From Pseudomonadota bacterium (GTDB lineage: Bacteria; Desulfobacterota; Desulfovibrionia; Desulfovibrionales; Desulfovibrionaceae), in the NCBI GenBank assembly GCA_023411815.1, contig JAEYOJ010000045.1:1-64000 (forward strand): DNA of 64,000 bases, read 5' to 3'. Position 1 is the first letter of the stretch; every line of letters begins with the position of its first letter. A program made the position numbers and the translations under genes. Below the pieces are notes generated by a model. The model had not been told where the DNA came from, made no database searches, and was given only the letters and a program-made list of their open reading frames with translations. Below are positions 32,459-41,191 of this stretch, one piece after another.

Positions 32459-33322
32459 CTATTTGCCTCCAAGCTCGATGATGGTCGGGCTGCCCTTGCA
32501 CCCGCCGGGACCGGAGGACGGACAGCCGGTACAGTCGGACTTCTCGCAGCCCGTGCACTCGCCGGACTGGGCTTCGGCCATGGGCGGCAGCTCCGGGTCG
32601 GCCGGGGCCTCGTCCGCCTGCCCGCCGGCCCGCGCCGCTGCGAAGGGATCGGCGTGCATGGCCTCCTGGGCGGCCGTATCCTTGCCCAGGTACTCCTCGT
32701 CGAACGTGGTCATGAGCGCCGTGGCCAGGGGCACGTGCATGGTGATCATGGCCTTGAACTTCGTGTTCAGGCTGTCCACGATCTCCTGGTTGAGCTCCAT
32801 GAGCGCGTCCTGGATGCGCTCCATGTTCACCGTGGGATAGGGCTTGCCGGGCTCGAAGCCGGACAGGCCGCAGGTGTGGGCCTGGCCCGCTATGGACAGG
32901 GGAATGCCGTACAGGCGGCAGGTGATGGGCCGGATGTCGTAGAGGGCGCAGGTGTCGTCCTTGCCGAGCATGGGGCAGCGGATGCGCCTCTTGGCCACAT
33001 CCTCCAGGATATCCTCGGCCTGCGCGCCAGATTCGGTCCGTTTGAAGGCCTTCTTGGCCAGCTTGATCTGCTTGCGCTCGGCCTGATCGGCGCGGTCCAG
33101 CACCGCCTGGCGTTCAAGGCCCTGCAGGGCCTGGTTGAACTTGTGGTTTATGTAGAGCGCCTCGACGAGGCTCAGGTCGAACACGGCGTGGCAGCAGTCG
33201 CTGCAACCGGGACGACAGGTCACGGCCTCCCCGCACTGTCCGCGCACCCGCTGAAAGACCCCGTCCACCGAGGCCACGAGCTTCTCGTACTTGGCAAAGA
33301 TGTCACTGAAGTCCAGAGCCAT
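32459..33322 (-). CDS. YkgJ-type cysteine-cluster protein
   Basis: From the ATG at 33322 (AGGAGAAGAG upstream) the protein has 287 residues. Cysteines in VTCRPGCSDCCHAVFDLS and later CALYDIRPITCRLYG are the CxxxCxxCC...C pattern of the YkgJ/UPF0153 family, which may bind an Fe-S cluster or zinc. The C-terminal 60 residues add a second set, ECTGCEKSDCTGCPSSGPGG, absent from typical members. The family's function is undefined. The following 115-residue gene starts one base after its stop. Confidence 0.8.
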   Translation of the reverse strand: MALDFSDIFAKYEKLVASVDGVFQRVRGQCGEAVTCRPGCSDCCHAVFDLSLVEALYINHKFNQALQGLERQAVLDRADQAERKQIKLAKKAFKRTESGAQAEDILEDVAKRRIRCPMLGKDDTCALYDIRPITCRLYGIPLSIAGQAHTCGLSGFEPGKPYPTVNMERIQDALMELNQEIVDSLNTKFKAMITMHVPLATALMTTFDEEYLGKDTAAQEAMHADPFAAARAGGQADEAPADPELPPMAEAQSGECTGCEKSDCTGCPSSGPGGCKGSPTIIELGGK

Positions 33323-33524
33323 GCCTCTTCTCCTTGGTATGGTTCTCGGCGCGTCCGGGAGCGGCGGGCGCATCTGCGTCCGGCCTGCGTGCGTGTCCTT
33401 GGGGCGCCTGTGCGGTCGCGGCAGGACTCAAGTTAGTAAGGGCGATCAGGCGATCCGTCAATGGAGGCGATCAACGGAAACGATCAGGAGCATGCGGACC
33501 GGGAGATGCGGGGCCCGGCGCAAA

Positions 33525-33561
33525 CAAAAAGCGGGAACGACGCATGCGCGCCGTTCCCGCT
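33525..33561 (-). terminator. Terminator of the ferredoxin gene
   Basis: Leftward, AGCGGGAACG (33561-33552) pairs with CGTTCCCGCT (33539-33530) around 12 bases, followed by TTTTTGTTTG. A classic rho-independent terminator. Confidence 0.88.
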
Positions 33562-33582
33562 CGGAATCTGGCGAGAAGAGGA

Positions 33583-33771
33583 CTAGTTCTCTTCGATGCT
33601 GATGGCGTCCTGCTCACAGACTTCGACGCAGGACTCGCAGCCGAGGCACTCTTCTTCGTTGACCGCAACGGCCTTGCCGTCCTGAAGCTCATAGACCTCG
33701 ACAGGGCAAACGTCCACGCACTCGCCGTCGCCGGTGCACTTGTCGGTGTCGATGGTGATCTTGTAACCCAT
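33583..33771 (-). CDS. Small ferredoxin with Asp at a cluster position
   Basis: The 62-residue product starts GYKITIDTDKCTGDGECVDV after the ATG at 33771, behind CTGGAGGTATC. The second motif, CLGCESCVEVCEQD, can hold a normal [4Fe-4S] cluster. In the first, CTGDGECVDVCP, Asp replaces the second cysteine of CxxCxxCxxxCP. From memory this is the arrangement of D. africanus ferredoxin III, which holds a [3Fe-4S] cluster that can take up a fourth metal. It is a cytoplasmic electron carrier, expressed from its own unit with a terminator. Confidence 0.93.
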   Translation of the reverse strand: MGYKITIDTDKCTGDGECVDVCPVEVYELQDGKAVAVNEEECLGCESCVEVCEQDAISIEEN

Positions 33772-34042
33772 GATGATACCTCCAGAATTTTTCAAAAAAC
33801 TCATTGCGTTATGATATTTGCCCAGTGCGGTCCGCGCCGTTGCAGGGCAGGATATCCTTGCGGTGCTGTGCTGAATGGATTGATTTGTGCGTCGCGGCTA
33901 TTGCCAGTAAACCCCTCCCAAACCCCGACGCAAGACGATCTTCTGCCTTTTGAAGCGGTTACGCGTTTGAGCGCGCTTCAAGTGCCGATAGGTCCAGCCA
34001 ATAGCCTCTCGCTTGAGCGGGTGTCAAGCCGCGCCGGGAAAT

Positions 34043-35524
34043 TTATGAGGTAGCCCGGGATTCCCTGCTCCCGGCGGCCGGACTCTTGCGGACGGGCAAG
34101 ACGAAGAAAAAGACGTTGCCGTTCTCCACAGGCTCGTAGCCCACATCCCCGCCGTGCAGGGTGACGACCTCGCGCACGAAGTGCAGGCCGTGGCCCGTGC
34201 CGTACTCGCCGCTGACGTTGGAGCCCCGGAAGCCTTCCGTATAGAGCCGGCCGGCCTCCTGCGGCGTCAGGTTGGGCCCCGTGGAGCACACGAAGCAGCG
34301 CACGCCGTCCTGGCCCCGGCCGTAACGGTCCGGCTCCAGGCTGCAGCCGTAGGTCACGTACTTCCGCCGGCCCGTCGAATCCTCCACCTCGCGCGTGTAC
34401 TTCACGGCATTGGAGAAGAGGTTGGAGAACACCTGGCTTATGAGCCCGACATCCACCTCGGCCTGCAGTTCAGGAGCGAAACGCCCGGCATCAGGCTCCA
34501 CGACCTGAATGCCGCGCTCCGCCAGACGGCCGCGATAGCGCTCCACCTGGGGCGACACGACCTGGCGCGCAAGGTTCACGGGCTGCTTCTCGAGCACGTA
34601 ATGGCCCTGCTCGAAGTGGCCCCGCCGCAGGAGCGTCTCCAGGAACAGGCTGGTCTGCTCGTAGTGGCGATATATCTCCCGGAACTGCTCCATGAGCGAC
34701 TCGTAGGTGTAGTCCATCTCCTTCTGCAAATGCTTGCAGTCCTCGGCCTGCTGCGAGTCGTCGATGGTGCAGCTGCCGGTGAACTCGGCGAACTGGTTGC
34801 TTATCTCGCGCAGCACGCGGATCTTGGACTCCAGGCGGCGGTAGAAGAGCTTGAAGTACATGTTGGGGACGATGACGTTGTGGCCGATGTCGTCCACCAG
34901 GGAGCGGATGAACTGAAGGTGCTCGCGGTTCTTGGTGCTGATGAGCCGGTTGTGCAGCTGAAAGCCGATGCGGTTGGCGTACTTCTCGAAAAAGAGGCGC
35001 TCGTGGGGGCTCAGGTTCTCGGCCGGCGTCACGTCCAGCAGGCCGATGACCGCGCGCTTGGGCGAGAAGTCCAGCTGTTCCAGCAGGTCGCGGTTGCCTT
35101 TGATGGGGATGTAGTAGCGGCCGTCGCGCACCGTGGGCTCGTGCACGAGCGGCGGCTGCCGCACCGACTCCGGCTCTTCGTCCCAGGGCACTGACGACGA
35201 GCAGCGCCATTCGAGATGGCCGTCCTTGTCCAGGAGAAAGAGCGTGGCCTGTTTCTGGAAGAAGATCTTCGGCACGAGCACGCACAAGGCATAGAGGTCG
35301 AAGACGTTGCCGTATTCCTGAGCCAAGTCGAAGAAGATGTTCAGGGCCCGGCTCTCAAGGAGCGTGAAACGGTAGTCCTCGTAATCGTCGATCTTCTCGT
35401 GGACGCGCGTTTCCAGAAAGGCCATGCGTTCGCGCCCCGAGGCCCGCGCGCTGCGCCGCGCATCGATTTCGGAGGCGGACAGCAGGGACTTGTCGCGCTG
35501 GTCCTTGGCGGGTTCAGGGGTCAC
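34043..35524 (-). CDS. Sensor histidine kinase with GAF-like input
   Basis: A GTG at 35524, preceded by GGAGAGCCC, starts a 493-residue soluble kinase. Residues about 60-215 look like a GAF-type sensor (ALCVLVPKIFFQKQATLFLL; KRAVIGLLDVTPAENLS). A histidine-containing helix, SLVDDIGHNVIVPNMYFKLF, may be the phosphorylated H-box, though it departs from HisKA consensus. The HATPase part has NLFSNAVKYTRE (N box) and GTGHGLHFVREVVTLHGGDVG (G box). No membrane segment or receiver domain is present. No response regulator is adjacent. Confidence 0.8.
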   Translation of the reverse strand: MTPEPAKDQRDKSLLSASEIDARRSARASGRERMAFLETRVHEKIDDYEDYRFTLLESRALNIFFDLAQEYGNVFDLYALCVLVPKIFFQKQATLFLLDKDGHLEWRCSSSVPWDEEPESVRQPPLVHEPTVRDGRYYIPIKGNRDLLEQLDFSPKRAVIGLLDVTPAENLSPHERLFFEKYANRIGFQLHNRLISTKNREHLQFIRSLVDDIGHNVIVPNMYFKLFYRRLESKIRVLREISNQFAEFTGSCTIDDSQQAEDCKHLQKEMDYTYESLMEQFREIYRHYEQTSLFLETLLRRGHFEQGHYVLEKQPVNLARQVVSPQVERYRGRLAERGIQVVEPDAGRFAPELQAEVDVGLISQVFSNLFSNAVKYTREVEDSTGRRKYVTYGCSLEPDRYGRGQDGVRCFVCSTGPNLTPQEAGRLYTEGFRGSNVSGEYGTGHGLHFVREVVTLHGGDVGYEPVENGNVFFFVLPVRKSPAAGSRESRATS

Positions 35525-35642
35525 GGGCTCTCCTTCGGTCTCTTATGCTATGGCCCGAAACCTGCGCGCGGGTCAAGCCGGCCCCGGCCCCCCGGACAGC
35601 CGCCCGCTCGAGAACCGAGGGCGGCCGGGCCGGGCCGGCGGA

Positions 35643-36746
35643 TCAGCGCTCGCACTCGCCGCGGATGAACCCCTCGGTGAGACGGCAGGCCTCGTCGTCC
35701 GTGTACTGCACGGGCGGATGCTTCATGAAGTAGGACGAGGGCGAGGTGAGCGCCCCGGCCACGCCCCGCTCGCGGGCGAGCTTGAGGCAGCGGATGGCGT
35801 CGATGACCACCCCGGCCGAGTTGGGCGAATCCTCCACGGACAGGCGGCACTCCAGGTTCATGGGTACGTCGCCGAACAGGCGGCCCTCCAGGCGGATGTA
35901 GGCGACCTTGTTGTCCTTCTGCGAAGGCACCCAGTCGCTGGGACCGATGTGCACATGGTCGCCGGTCAGTCGCTGCTCGGTCTGGGAGGTCACGGCCTCG
36001 GTCTTGGAGATCTTCTTGGACTGCAGCCGCTGGCGGTCGAGCATGTTCAGGAAGTCGGTGTTGCCGCCGAAGTTGAGCTGGTACGTCGAGTCGATCTTGA
36101 CCCCGCGGTTGCGGAACAGGCGGGTCAGGGTGCGGTGCACGATGGTCGCGCCCAGCTGCGACTTGATGTCGTCGCCGATGGCCGGGATGCCGGCCCGCTC
36201 GAAGCGGGCGGCCCACTCGGGATCGCTGACGATGAACACGGGAATGTTGTTGATGAGGCTGACCCCGGCCTCCAGGGCGCACTCGGCGTAGAAGCGCGTG
36301 GCCTGCTCCGAGCCAACGGGCAGGTAGTTGAGAAGGATTTCCGCGCCCGTCTCGCGCAGCACGCGCACGACCTCGGCCTTGTCGGGCTGCGCGGCTTCGG
36401 CCGGCGCGAAGGTATGGCGCTCGTCATAGGCGCGCATGTGCTCGGCCACGCCGTCCAGAACGCGGCCCATGCGCACACTCACGTCCGCGGGGGGCAGGTT
36501 CGGGCAGAAGACCTGCGTGCAGTTGGGCAGGCTGTGGATGGCCTCGTGCACGTCCTTGCCCACCTTGCGGCGATCGATGTCCCAGGCCGCCACGATGCGG
36601 ATGTCCGCCGGCGAATAGCCGCCCACGTCCCAGTGCATGAGGCCGATGGCCTCCTCGGGCTTGCCCTGCCTGTAGAACTCGATGCCCTGCAGCAGGGCGC
36701 TGGCGCAGTTGCCGATGCCGACTATCGCTATCTTGATTTCTTTCAT
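35643..36746 (-). CDS. ino1: Inositol-3-phosphate synthase
   Basis: The ATG at 36746 gives 367 residues. The NAD-binding start KIAIVGIGNCASALLQGIEF, the region LLNYLPVGSEQATRFYAECA and GIPAIGDDIKSQLGATIVHR are hallmarks of the bacterial and archaeal type myo-inositol-phosphate synthase. DSTYQLNFGGNTDFLNM is the catalytic core. It turns glucose 6-phosphate into inositol 3-phosphate. The CDP-alcohol phosphatidyltransferase gene 110 bp upstream of it in the minus orientation is a likely consumer, pointing to inositol phospholipids. Confidence 0.93.
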   Translation of the reverse strand: MKEIKIAIVGIGNCASALLQGIEFYRQGKPEEAIGLMHWDVGGYSPADIRIVAAWDIDRRKVGKDVHEAIHSLPNCTQVFCPNLPPADVSVRMGRVLDGVAEHMRAYDERHTFAPAEAAQPDKAEVVRVLRETGAEILLNYLPVGSEQATRFYAECALEAGVSLINNIPVFIVSDPEWAARFERAGIPAIGDDIKSQLGATIVHRTLTRLFRNRGVKIDSTYQLNFGGNTDFLNMLDRQRLQSKKISKTEAVTSQTEQRLTGDHVHIGPSDWVPSQKDNKVAYIRLEGRLFGDVPMNLECRLSVEDSPNSAGVVIDAIRCLKLARERGVAGALTSPSSYFMKHPPVQYTDDEACRLTEGFIRGECER

Positions 36747-36855
36747 TCCCAACCGTCTCCACAAGAACCTGACTTATGGGTGCAACCTAGCACGAAAAAA
36801 ACCGACCAACAACAAACCTTCACTCGTTGGCGATACACGCGCAGCCGCTCCGGGG

Positions 36856-37494
36856 TCACGCCCCCCGTCGTGCGGTGCCGACGCCGTCCAGAGTCCGGCC
36901 CACCCGCAGCAGCCTGTGCCCGGCCGTGAGCAGGCACAGGACCAGGTAGAGCCACAGCCCGCCCCAGAGCACAACGCCCCGGCTTTCCCCGGACAGGCCC
37001 AAGACCAGGGCCCAAGCCATGAGATAGACCGTGCGCGCCTCGCGGCTCATGAGCGCCGAGGGGCAGGAACCGCCCAGTCCCTCGATGCGGGCCTTGATGT
37101 AGCTGATGAGCAGCGTGACGGTCATGGCCGCGAAGAACAGGGCCGTGGCCGGGACGAGGTACGGATCGTCGCGGAACAGGAGCCAGAAGCCGGACAGATA
37201 AAGAACGTCGGCCGCGCGGTCCGTGCTGGAGTCGAGCAGCGCGCCGAAACGCGTGGACAGCCCCAGCTCGCGCGAGACCAGGCCGTCCAGGGAATCGGCC
37301 AGCCCCGAGAGGGCCATGGCCGTCAGGCCCCACAGCGGGTGCAGGGCGAAGGCCGGCGGCACGAGACAGGCCACGGCCAGCCCGGCCACGGTGATGCCGT
37401 TGGGGCCCAGGCCGAGGCCGCGCGCCACTGGCAGCACGACGGCGGAAAGAAGGCGGTAGTAGGTCCGGCCCAGCCGGCTGGTGCGAAGACCCAT
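36856..37494 (-). CDS. CDP-alcohol phosphatidyltransferase
   Basis: From the ATG at 37494 the protein has 212 residues and five or six membrane helices. The family motif is complete: D67, D70-G71, S74-R75 and G84 with D88 and D92 in ADSLDGLVSRELGLS and FGALLDSSTDRAAD. It transfers a phosphatidyl group from CDP-diacylglycerol to an alcohol. Because ino1 follows on the same strand, inositol 1-phosphate (a PIP-synthase-like role) is the best guess for the acceptor; the sequence alone does not prove it. A longer frame to 37617 lacks a hydrophobic or conserved start. Confidence 0.85.
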   Translation of the reverse strand: MGLRTSRLGRTYYRLLSAVVLPVARGLGLGPNGITVAGLAVACLVPPAFALHPLWGLTAMALSGLADSLDGLVSRELGLSTRFGALLDSSTDRAADVLYLSGFWLLFRDDPYLVPATALFFAAMTVTLLISYIKARIEGLGGSCPSALMSREARTVYLMAWALVLGLSGESRGVVLWGGLWLYLVLCLLTAGHRLLRVGRTLDGVGTARRGA

Positions 37495-37680
37495 GCGAGC
37501 GTGTCCCCCCTGCTGAAAGCCGTGGGATGGCCAAGATGCGAAATACGATTGTGAATACACCCACGAAGCACTGGAGACAAGCCAGCTTTCTTTGGTGAGT
37601 CGGACGCTTAGGACCATGAAGCGCCGCTGGCCATACAGTCGGTCGTGGGAGCACGGGATGTCGCGGAGCGCTGTTCACCT

Positions 37681-38793
37681 TCAGGCGACATGCCGCTTCT
37701 CTTCCTCCTGTATGGTCGCGCCCATTCTTCGGAATGCGTCCACGACCGACTCGGTCGGCACATGGGTTACGCAGCCGCCCGGCCCGCCCAGGTCGGGATA
37801 GAGGCAATGTCCGGCGACGATGCACGCGGGCGGGCCGAATATCTCCCGCCGGCGCAGCGGGCAGTCCACGCCCGGTTCGACGGCGATGCAGCCCGCATGG
37901 CGCGGCAGGTAGATGCGCGCGTCCGTGGGGCCGAACACGGCCAGGGCCGGCGTGCCCACCGAGGCGGCCATGTGCATCAGTCCGGTGTCGTTGCAAACCA
38001 GCGCCCGGCAGCGCGACAGGACGGCAGCCGTGATTCGCAGCGGCAGGCGGTCGGCCAAGCGAACCCTGTCCTGGCGGCGCATGGCCGCGAGAACGCGTTG
38101 CGCGGCCCTGGCCTCCGGTCCGGCCAGGATGAGCACGGGACAGTCCCGCTCGTCCACCACCATGTCGGCGACCCTGGCCAATCGCTCTTCGGGCCAGCGC
38201 TTGAGCGGCGAGGAAGCCACGGCGGACACGACCACGGCCTGATCGTCATCAGCCAGGCCCAGCCCGCGCAGGACAAGCGCGGCCTTCTCGCGCTCGTCCG
38301 CCTCCAGCACCAGACTCGGCCGGACGGCCGGACCAGCAGGGCCCATGTCCAGCCCCCAGCCACGGCGAATGTCCTCGATCACGGCATCCTGCCCGCTGCC
38401 GTTACGGGCCAGAGTAGTCGGCAACGAGCCTTCTCCCGAATCCAGAAACAGCCCGCCACGCCGCCACAAGGCAAGGCGCACGCAGGCCACGGCGTGCGAC
38501 ACGTCCAGCACCGCGTCGAAGTTCCGCTCATCCAACCAGCGTTCCACCTTGGCGGTTATGGCCGCATCGCCATGATCTTCCCAGTGGCGCAGGCCGAAGC
38601 CCTGCACGTCCACGACATCGTCGACGCCTTGATTGCGCGCCACCAGTTCCGTGGCCGGGGCTGCGCCCAAGGCCGCGATGCGCGCCCGCGGAGCGGCGCG
38701 GCGCAAGGCCAGCAGGACCGGCGTCTCCATGACCACGTCGCCGATGCCGTAGCGCAGGCAGACCAGGATGCGCCGCAGGCCGGAAAAATCCAT
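37681..38793 (-). CDS. Glycosyltransferase family 9 (heptosyltransferase-like)
   Basis: With the ATG at 38793 the product has 370 residues. The GT9 pattern is clear: ILVCLRYGIGDVVMETPVLL at the start, VVSAVASSPLKRWPEERLARV in the middle, and the C-terminal NDTGLMHMAASVGTPALAVFG that binds the nucleotide sugar. GT9 enzymes add heptose or related sugars to lipopolysaccharide cores. It is the last gene of the glycan block and follows the methyltransferase gene by 7 bp. Longer upstream frames are antisense artefacts. Confidence 0.9.
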   Translation of the reverse strand: MDFSGLRRILVCLRYGIGDVVMETPVLLALRRAAPRARIAALGAAPATELVARNQGVDDVVDVQGFGLRHWEDHGDAAITAKVERWLDERNFDAVLDVSHAVACVRLALWRRGGLFLDSGEGSLPTTLARNGSGQDAVIEDIRRGWGLDMGPAGPAVRPSLVLEADEREKAALVLRGLGLADDDQAVVVSAVASSPLKRWPEERLARVADMVVDERDCPVLILAGPEARAAQRVLAAMRRQDRVRLADRLPLRITAAVLSRCRALVCNDTGLMHMAASVGTPALAVFGPTDARIYLPRHAGCIAVEPGVDCPLRRREIFGPPACIVAGHCLYPDLGGPGGCVTHVPTESVVDAFRRMGATIQEEEKRHVA

Positions 38794-38800
38794 GGCCGCC

Positions 38801-39595
38801 CTACCCGCCTCCCGAAGCCGTGCGGCCCAGGACGGCCGCGAACTCCTCCTCGAAGCCCAGGCCCCTGCGCGCCTCGCCCTGGGGATCGGGCTCGCAGAGC
38901 CAGACCTCCGCGCCCGGCCGGGCGACGACCTTGAGGGCGCGCGTGCGCAGGACGGCTTCCACGCAGGACGGGCTCGGCACCCACCAGTTGGTCGGATCGC
39001 CGGCCATGGCGTGCTCCACGAAGGCCATGCGCGGCCAGGCCTCGGAGGCCAGTTCGTCACGCCGGGCGAAAGGCAGGTCGGGCACCTCCGGCCCGTGCTC
39101 CGGGCCGGGCATGGTCAGGGTCTGGAAAGCCAGCAGTCGGCCGACCTTCTCGCGCACGATGTCCAGGGCCAGCAGGGGATAGCGCAGGTGGTAGAACACG
39201 CCCAGGAACAGCACCAGGTCGCAGGCTCCGGCCATGCGGGCCAGCTCGTAGACCTGCATGCGACGGAACTCGATGCGCCCGGCCAGGCCGTACACCCCGG
39301 CGGCCCAGGCGGCCTGGGACAGGTAGTGCGGGTTGGAGTCGATGGCCGTGACCCGCGCTCCGCGCCGGGCCAGCTCGAAGCTGTAGAAGCCCGCGTTGCA
39401 GCCGATGTCCAGGACGCTCCAGCCCGTCATGTCCTGGGGCAGCAGCGGAGCCAGCTCCTGCCACTTGTAGGCCGGGAAATCGCCCAGAAAATGGTCGGGC
39501 GCGGTCTGCGTGCCGTCCGGCAGGTGCAGGTTGTGGAACCAGGGCTGCATGCGGCCGGCCATGTCGGCCAGGCTGACTCGGGCGGTTTGGGCCAT
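38801..39595 (-). CDS. SAM-dependent methyltransferase of the glycan cluster
   Basis: The ATG at 39595 follows CAAGGAGACG, giving 264 residues. The motif VLDIGCNAGFYSFELARRGA binds SAM and VLFLGVFYHLRYPLLAL is typical of the CmoB/TIGR04290-like group (HLRYP). YKWQELAPLL before the fold also matches. As far as I recall, TIGR04290 proteins occur in a conserved glycosyltransferase/radical SAM neighbourhood like this one. It probably O-methylates a sugar or a glycan end. The phosphatase gene upstream ends 74 bp before it. Confidence 0.85.
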   Translation of the reverse strand: MAQTARVSLADMAGRMQPWFHNLHLPDGTQTAPDHFLGDFPAYKWQELAPLLPQDMTGWSVLDIGCNAGFYSFELARRGARVTAIDSNPHYLSQAAWAAGVYGLAGRIEFRRMQVYELARMAGACDLVLFLGVFYHLRYPLLALDIVREKVGRLLAFQTLTMPGPEHGPEVPDLPFARRDELASEAWPRMAFVEHAMAGDPTNWWVPSPSCVEAVLRTRALKVVARPGAEVWLCEPDPQGEARRGLGFEEEFAAVLGRTASGGG

Positions 39596-39669
39596 GACGT
39601 CTCCTTGCCGCGACGGCGTGCGGCTTGCGGCCGCGCGAAGTGTCCGGGCACGAGCAGGTTGTTGGCGCA

Positions 39670-40275
39670 TCATGATACGGGCACTCCTCCTGTGTGGTTC
39701 AGGCAGCGCAGCTCCGCGCCCCACTCCTCCAGGGCCAGGACACTCACCGAGGCCGGCTCCAGGGCCATGCGCAGCACGAAATCCAACGGCAGCCCCAAGA
39801 AGTGCATGAGCGCCGCGCGGATCGTGTCCGCATGGCTGACCAGGACCACCCGGCCTGCCGGATGTTCCTCGCGCAGGGCCAGCATGAGCCCGGCCACGCG
39901 CGCCTGAACCTCCAACATGGTCTCGCCGCCGGGAATGCGCGTGCCGCTGCGGAAACCGTTGAAGGCCTTCCAGCGCGGATCGCCCTCCAGTTCCGCGTAG
40001 CTCTTGCCCGTCCACTGCCCGTAATCCAGCTCGTTCAACTCCTGCCGGACATCCACGCGCACCCCGGCGGCCTCGGCCAGGGGCGCGGCGGTCTGCCGGG
40101 CGCGCTCCAGGGGGCTCGACAGCACGGCGGCCAGCCCGACTCCGCGCAACCGTTCGGCCAGCTCCCGCACCTCGCGCCGGCCCCGCTCGGTCAGCTCCAC
40201 GCCCGCGTTCCGGCCGTTGATGGCCTTGCCCACGTTGTCGGCGTGACCGTGGCGCACCAGCAGGAACAAACTCAT
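39670..40275 (-). CDS. Histidine phosphatase family protein
   Basis: The 201-residue protein has the phosphohistidine motif FLLVRHGHAD at its start, the second arginine-containing SSPLERARQTA, E in LNELDYGQWTG, and the second catalytic histidine in VLVSHADTIRAALMHF. It is a phosphomonoesterase of the phosphoglycerate-mutase-like fold. In this operon it may remove a phosphate from a sugar-phosphate, as GmhB-like or cobC-like enzymes do. Its ATG overlaps the TGA of the glycosidase-like gene by four bases. Confidence 0.88.
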   Translation of the reverse strand: MSLFLLVRHGHADNVGKAINGRNAGVELTERGRREVRELAERLRGVGLAAVLSSPLERARQTAAPLAEAAGVRVDVRQELNELDYGQWTGKSYAELEGDPRWKAFNGFRSGTRIPGGETMLEVQARVAGLMLALREEHPAGRVVLVSHADTIRAALMHFLGLPLDFVLRMALEPASVSVLALEEWGAELRCLNHTGGVPVS

Positions 40276-41180
40276 GCGCACCTCTTCACGGCCCCGGCTC
40301 CGGCCGGCACGTAGCGATCCACGACCTGGGCCGCGAAATGGGCGAATTCGCCGGGGTCAACTGGCGGGCTCGTGTGGCAGGGCCGCTTGCCCCGCGAGGG
40401 CGGCGTGAAGCAGAGCGTGACCGTGACCTCGAACTCCTCCAGGGCCTCCATCTGCCGGTCGAACCAGCGCACGGCCTCGGGCCTGTGCCAGTCGGCCCAG
40501 CTGATGCCCGTGCGCAGCCGGCGCACCCCGAGCCTGCGCAGCCACTCGACGGCCGGCTCCAGGCGGTGGTCCTCGAAGTGGAACCACTGGGCGATGCCCA
40601 GCTCCGGATCGAAATGGTCCAGCGCGGGCTTGGGCGAGCCGTCGGCGCGGATCAGGCCCATGTGGAAATGGCGGTAGTAGGAGCTACCCTCGCTCTCCTT
40701 GTGGCGCGTGGTGGCCTCCCAGGCCGGCGGCAGGTCGAACAGGCTGTACCAGAAGATCCGCTCGGCCTTTCCGCGCAGCAGCTCGGCCGTGCGCCTGAGT
40801 CCGAATGACTGCACCTCGTAGGCCCCGAAGGTGGACACGCCCACTTCCGTGACCCAGACCGGTTTGCCGGTCAGCTCGGCGACCTCGCGCACCTTGTCCG
40901 GCCACTCGTCGATCATCCAGTGGTTCCAGTCCAAGGGGAAACCATGCACGGCCACGGCGTCCACCGCGTCCAGCACTCCAAAGGCGGCCAGCCTGCGCAG
41001 AAACTGCGGATCGATGGGCGAGATGCCGCCCAGGACCTGGGTCAGCCCAGGGCGCACGTCACGCATGGCTTGCGAGGCCAGCAGCGCCATGTCCGCAAAC
41101 TCCCGCCACTCCGGATCCATGAGGAAATCCCAGTGCGAGAGGTTGTTGGGCTCGTTCCAGATCTTGACCGCTTCAACCAT
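40272..41180 (-). CDS. Glycosidase-like protein of the glycan cluster
   Basis: The ATG at 41180, behind GGGAGAATGC, gives 302 residues. The sequence has TIM-barrel glycosidase character: VKIWNEPNNLSHWDF near the start (the NEP acid/base motif of GH clan A) and GKPVWVTEVGVSTFGAYE, whose VTEVG supplies a nucleophile-like Glu. AERIFWYSLFDLPPAWE follows. It resembles GH39/beta-xylosidase-like proteins seen with TIGR04290-type clusters. It is cytoplasmic (no signal peptide), so it may trim or act as a transglycosylase rather than digest external polymers. Confidence 0.75.
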   Translation of the reverse strand: MVEAVKIWNEPNNLSHWDFLMDPEWREFADMALLASQAMRDVRPGLTQVLGGISPIDPQFLRRLAAFGVLDAVDAVAVHGFPLDWNHWMIDEWPDKVREVAELTGKPVWVTEVGVSTFGAYEVQSFGLRRTAELLRGKAERIFWYSLFDLPPAWEATTRHKESEGSSYYRHFHMGLIRADGSPKPALDHFDPELGIAQWFHFEDHRLEPAVEWLRRLGVRRLRTGISWADWHRPEAVRWFDRQMEALEEFEVTVTLCFTPPSRGKRPCHTSPPVDPGEFAHFAAQVVDRYVPAGAGAVKRCA

Positions 41181-41191
41181 GCATTCTCCCT

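Noticed and set aside
37870..37890. A GGTTCGA motif like a tRNA T-loop
   Set aside because: There is no matching acceptor, D or anticodon stem, and it lies within the GT9 gene. No tRNA or rRNA gene was found in the window.
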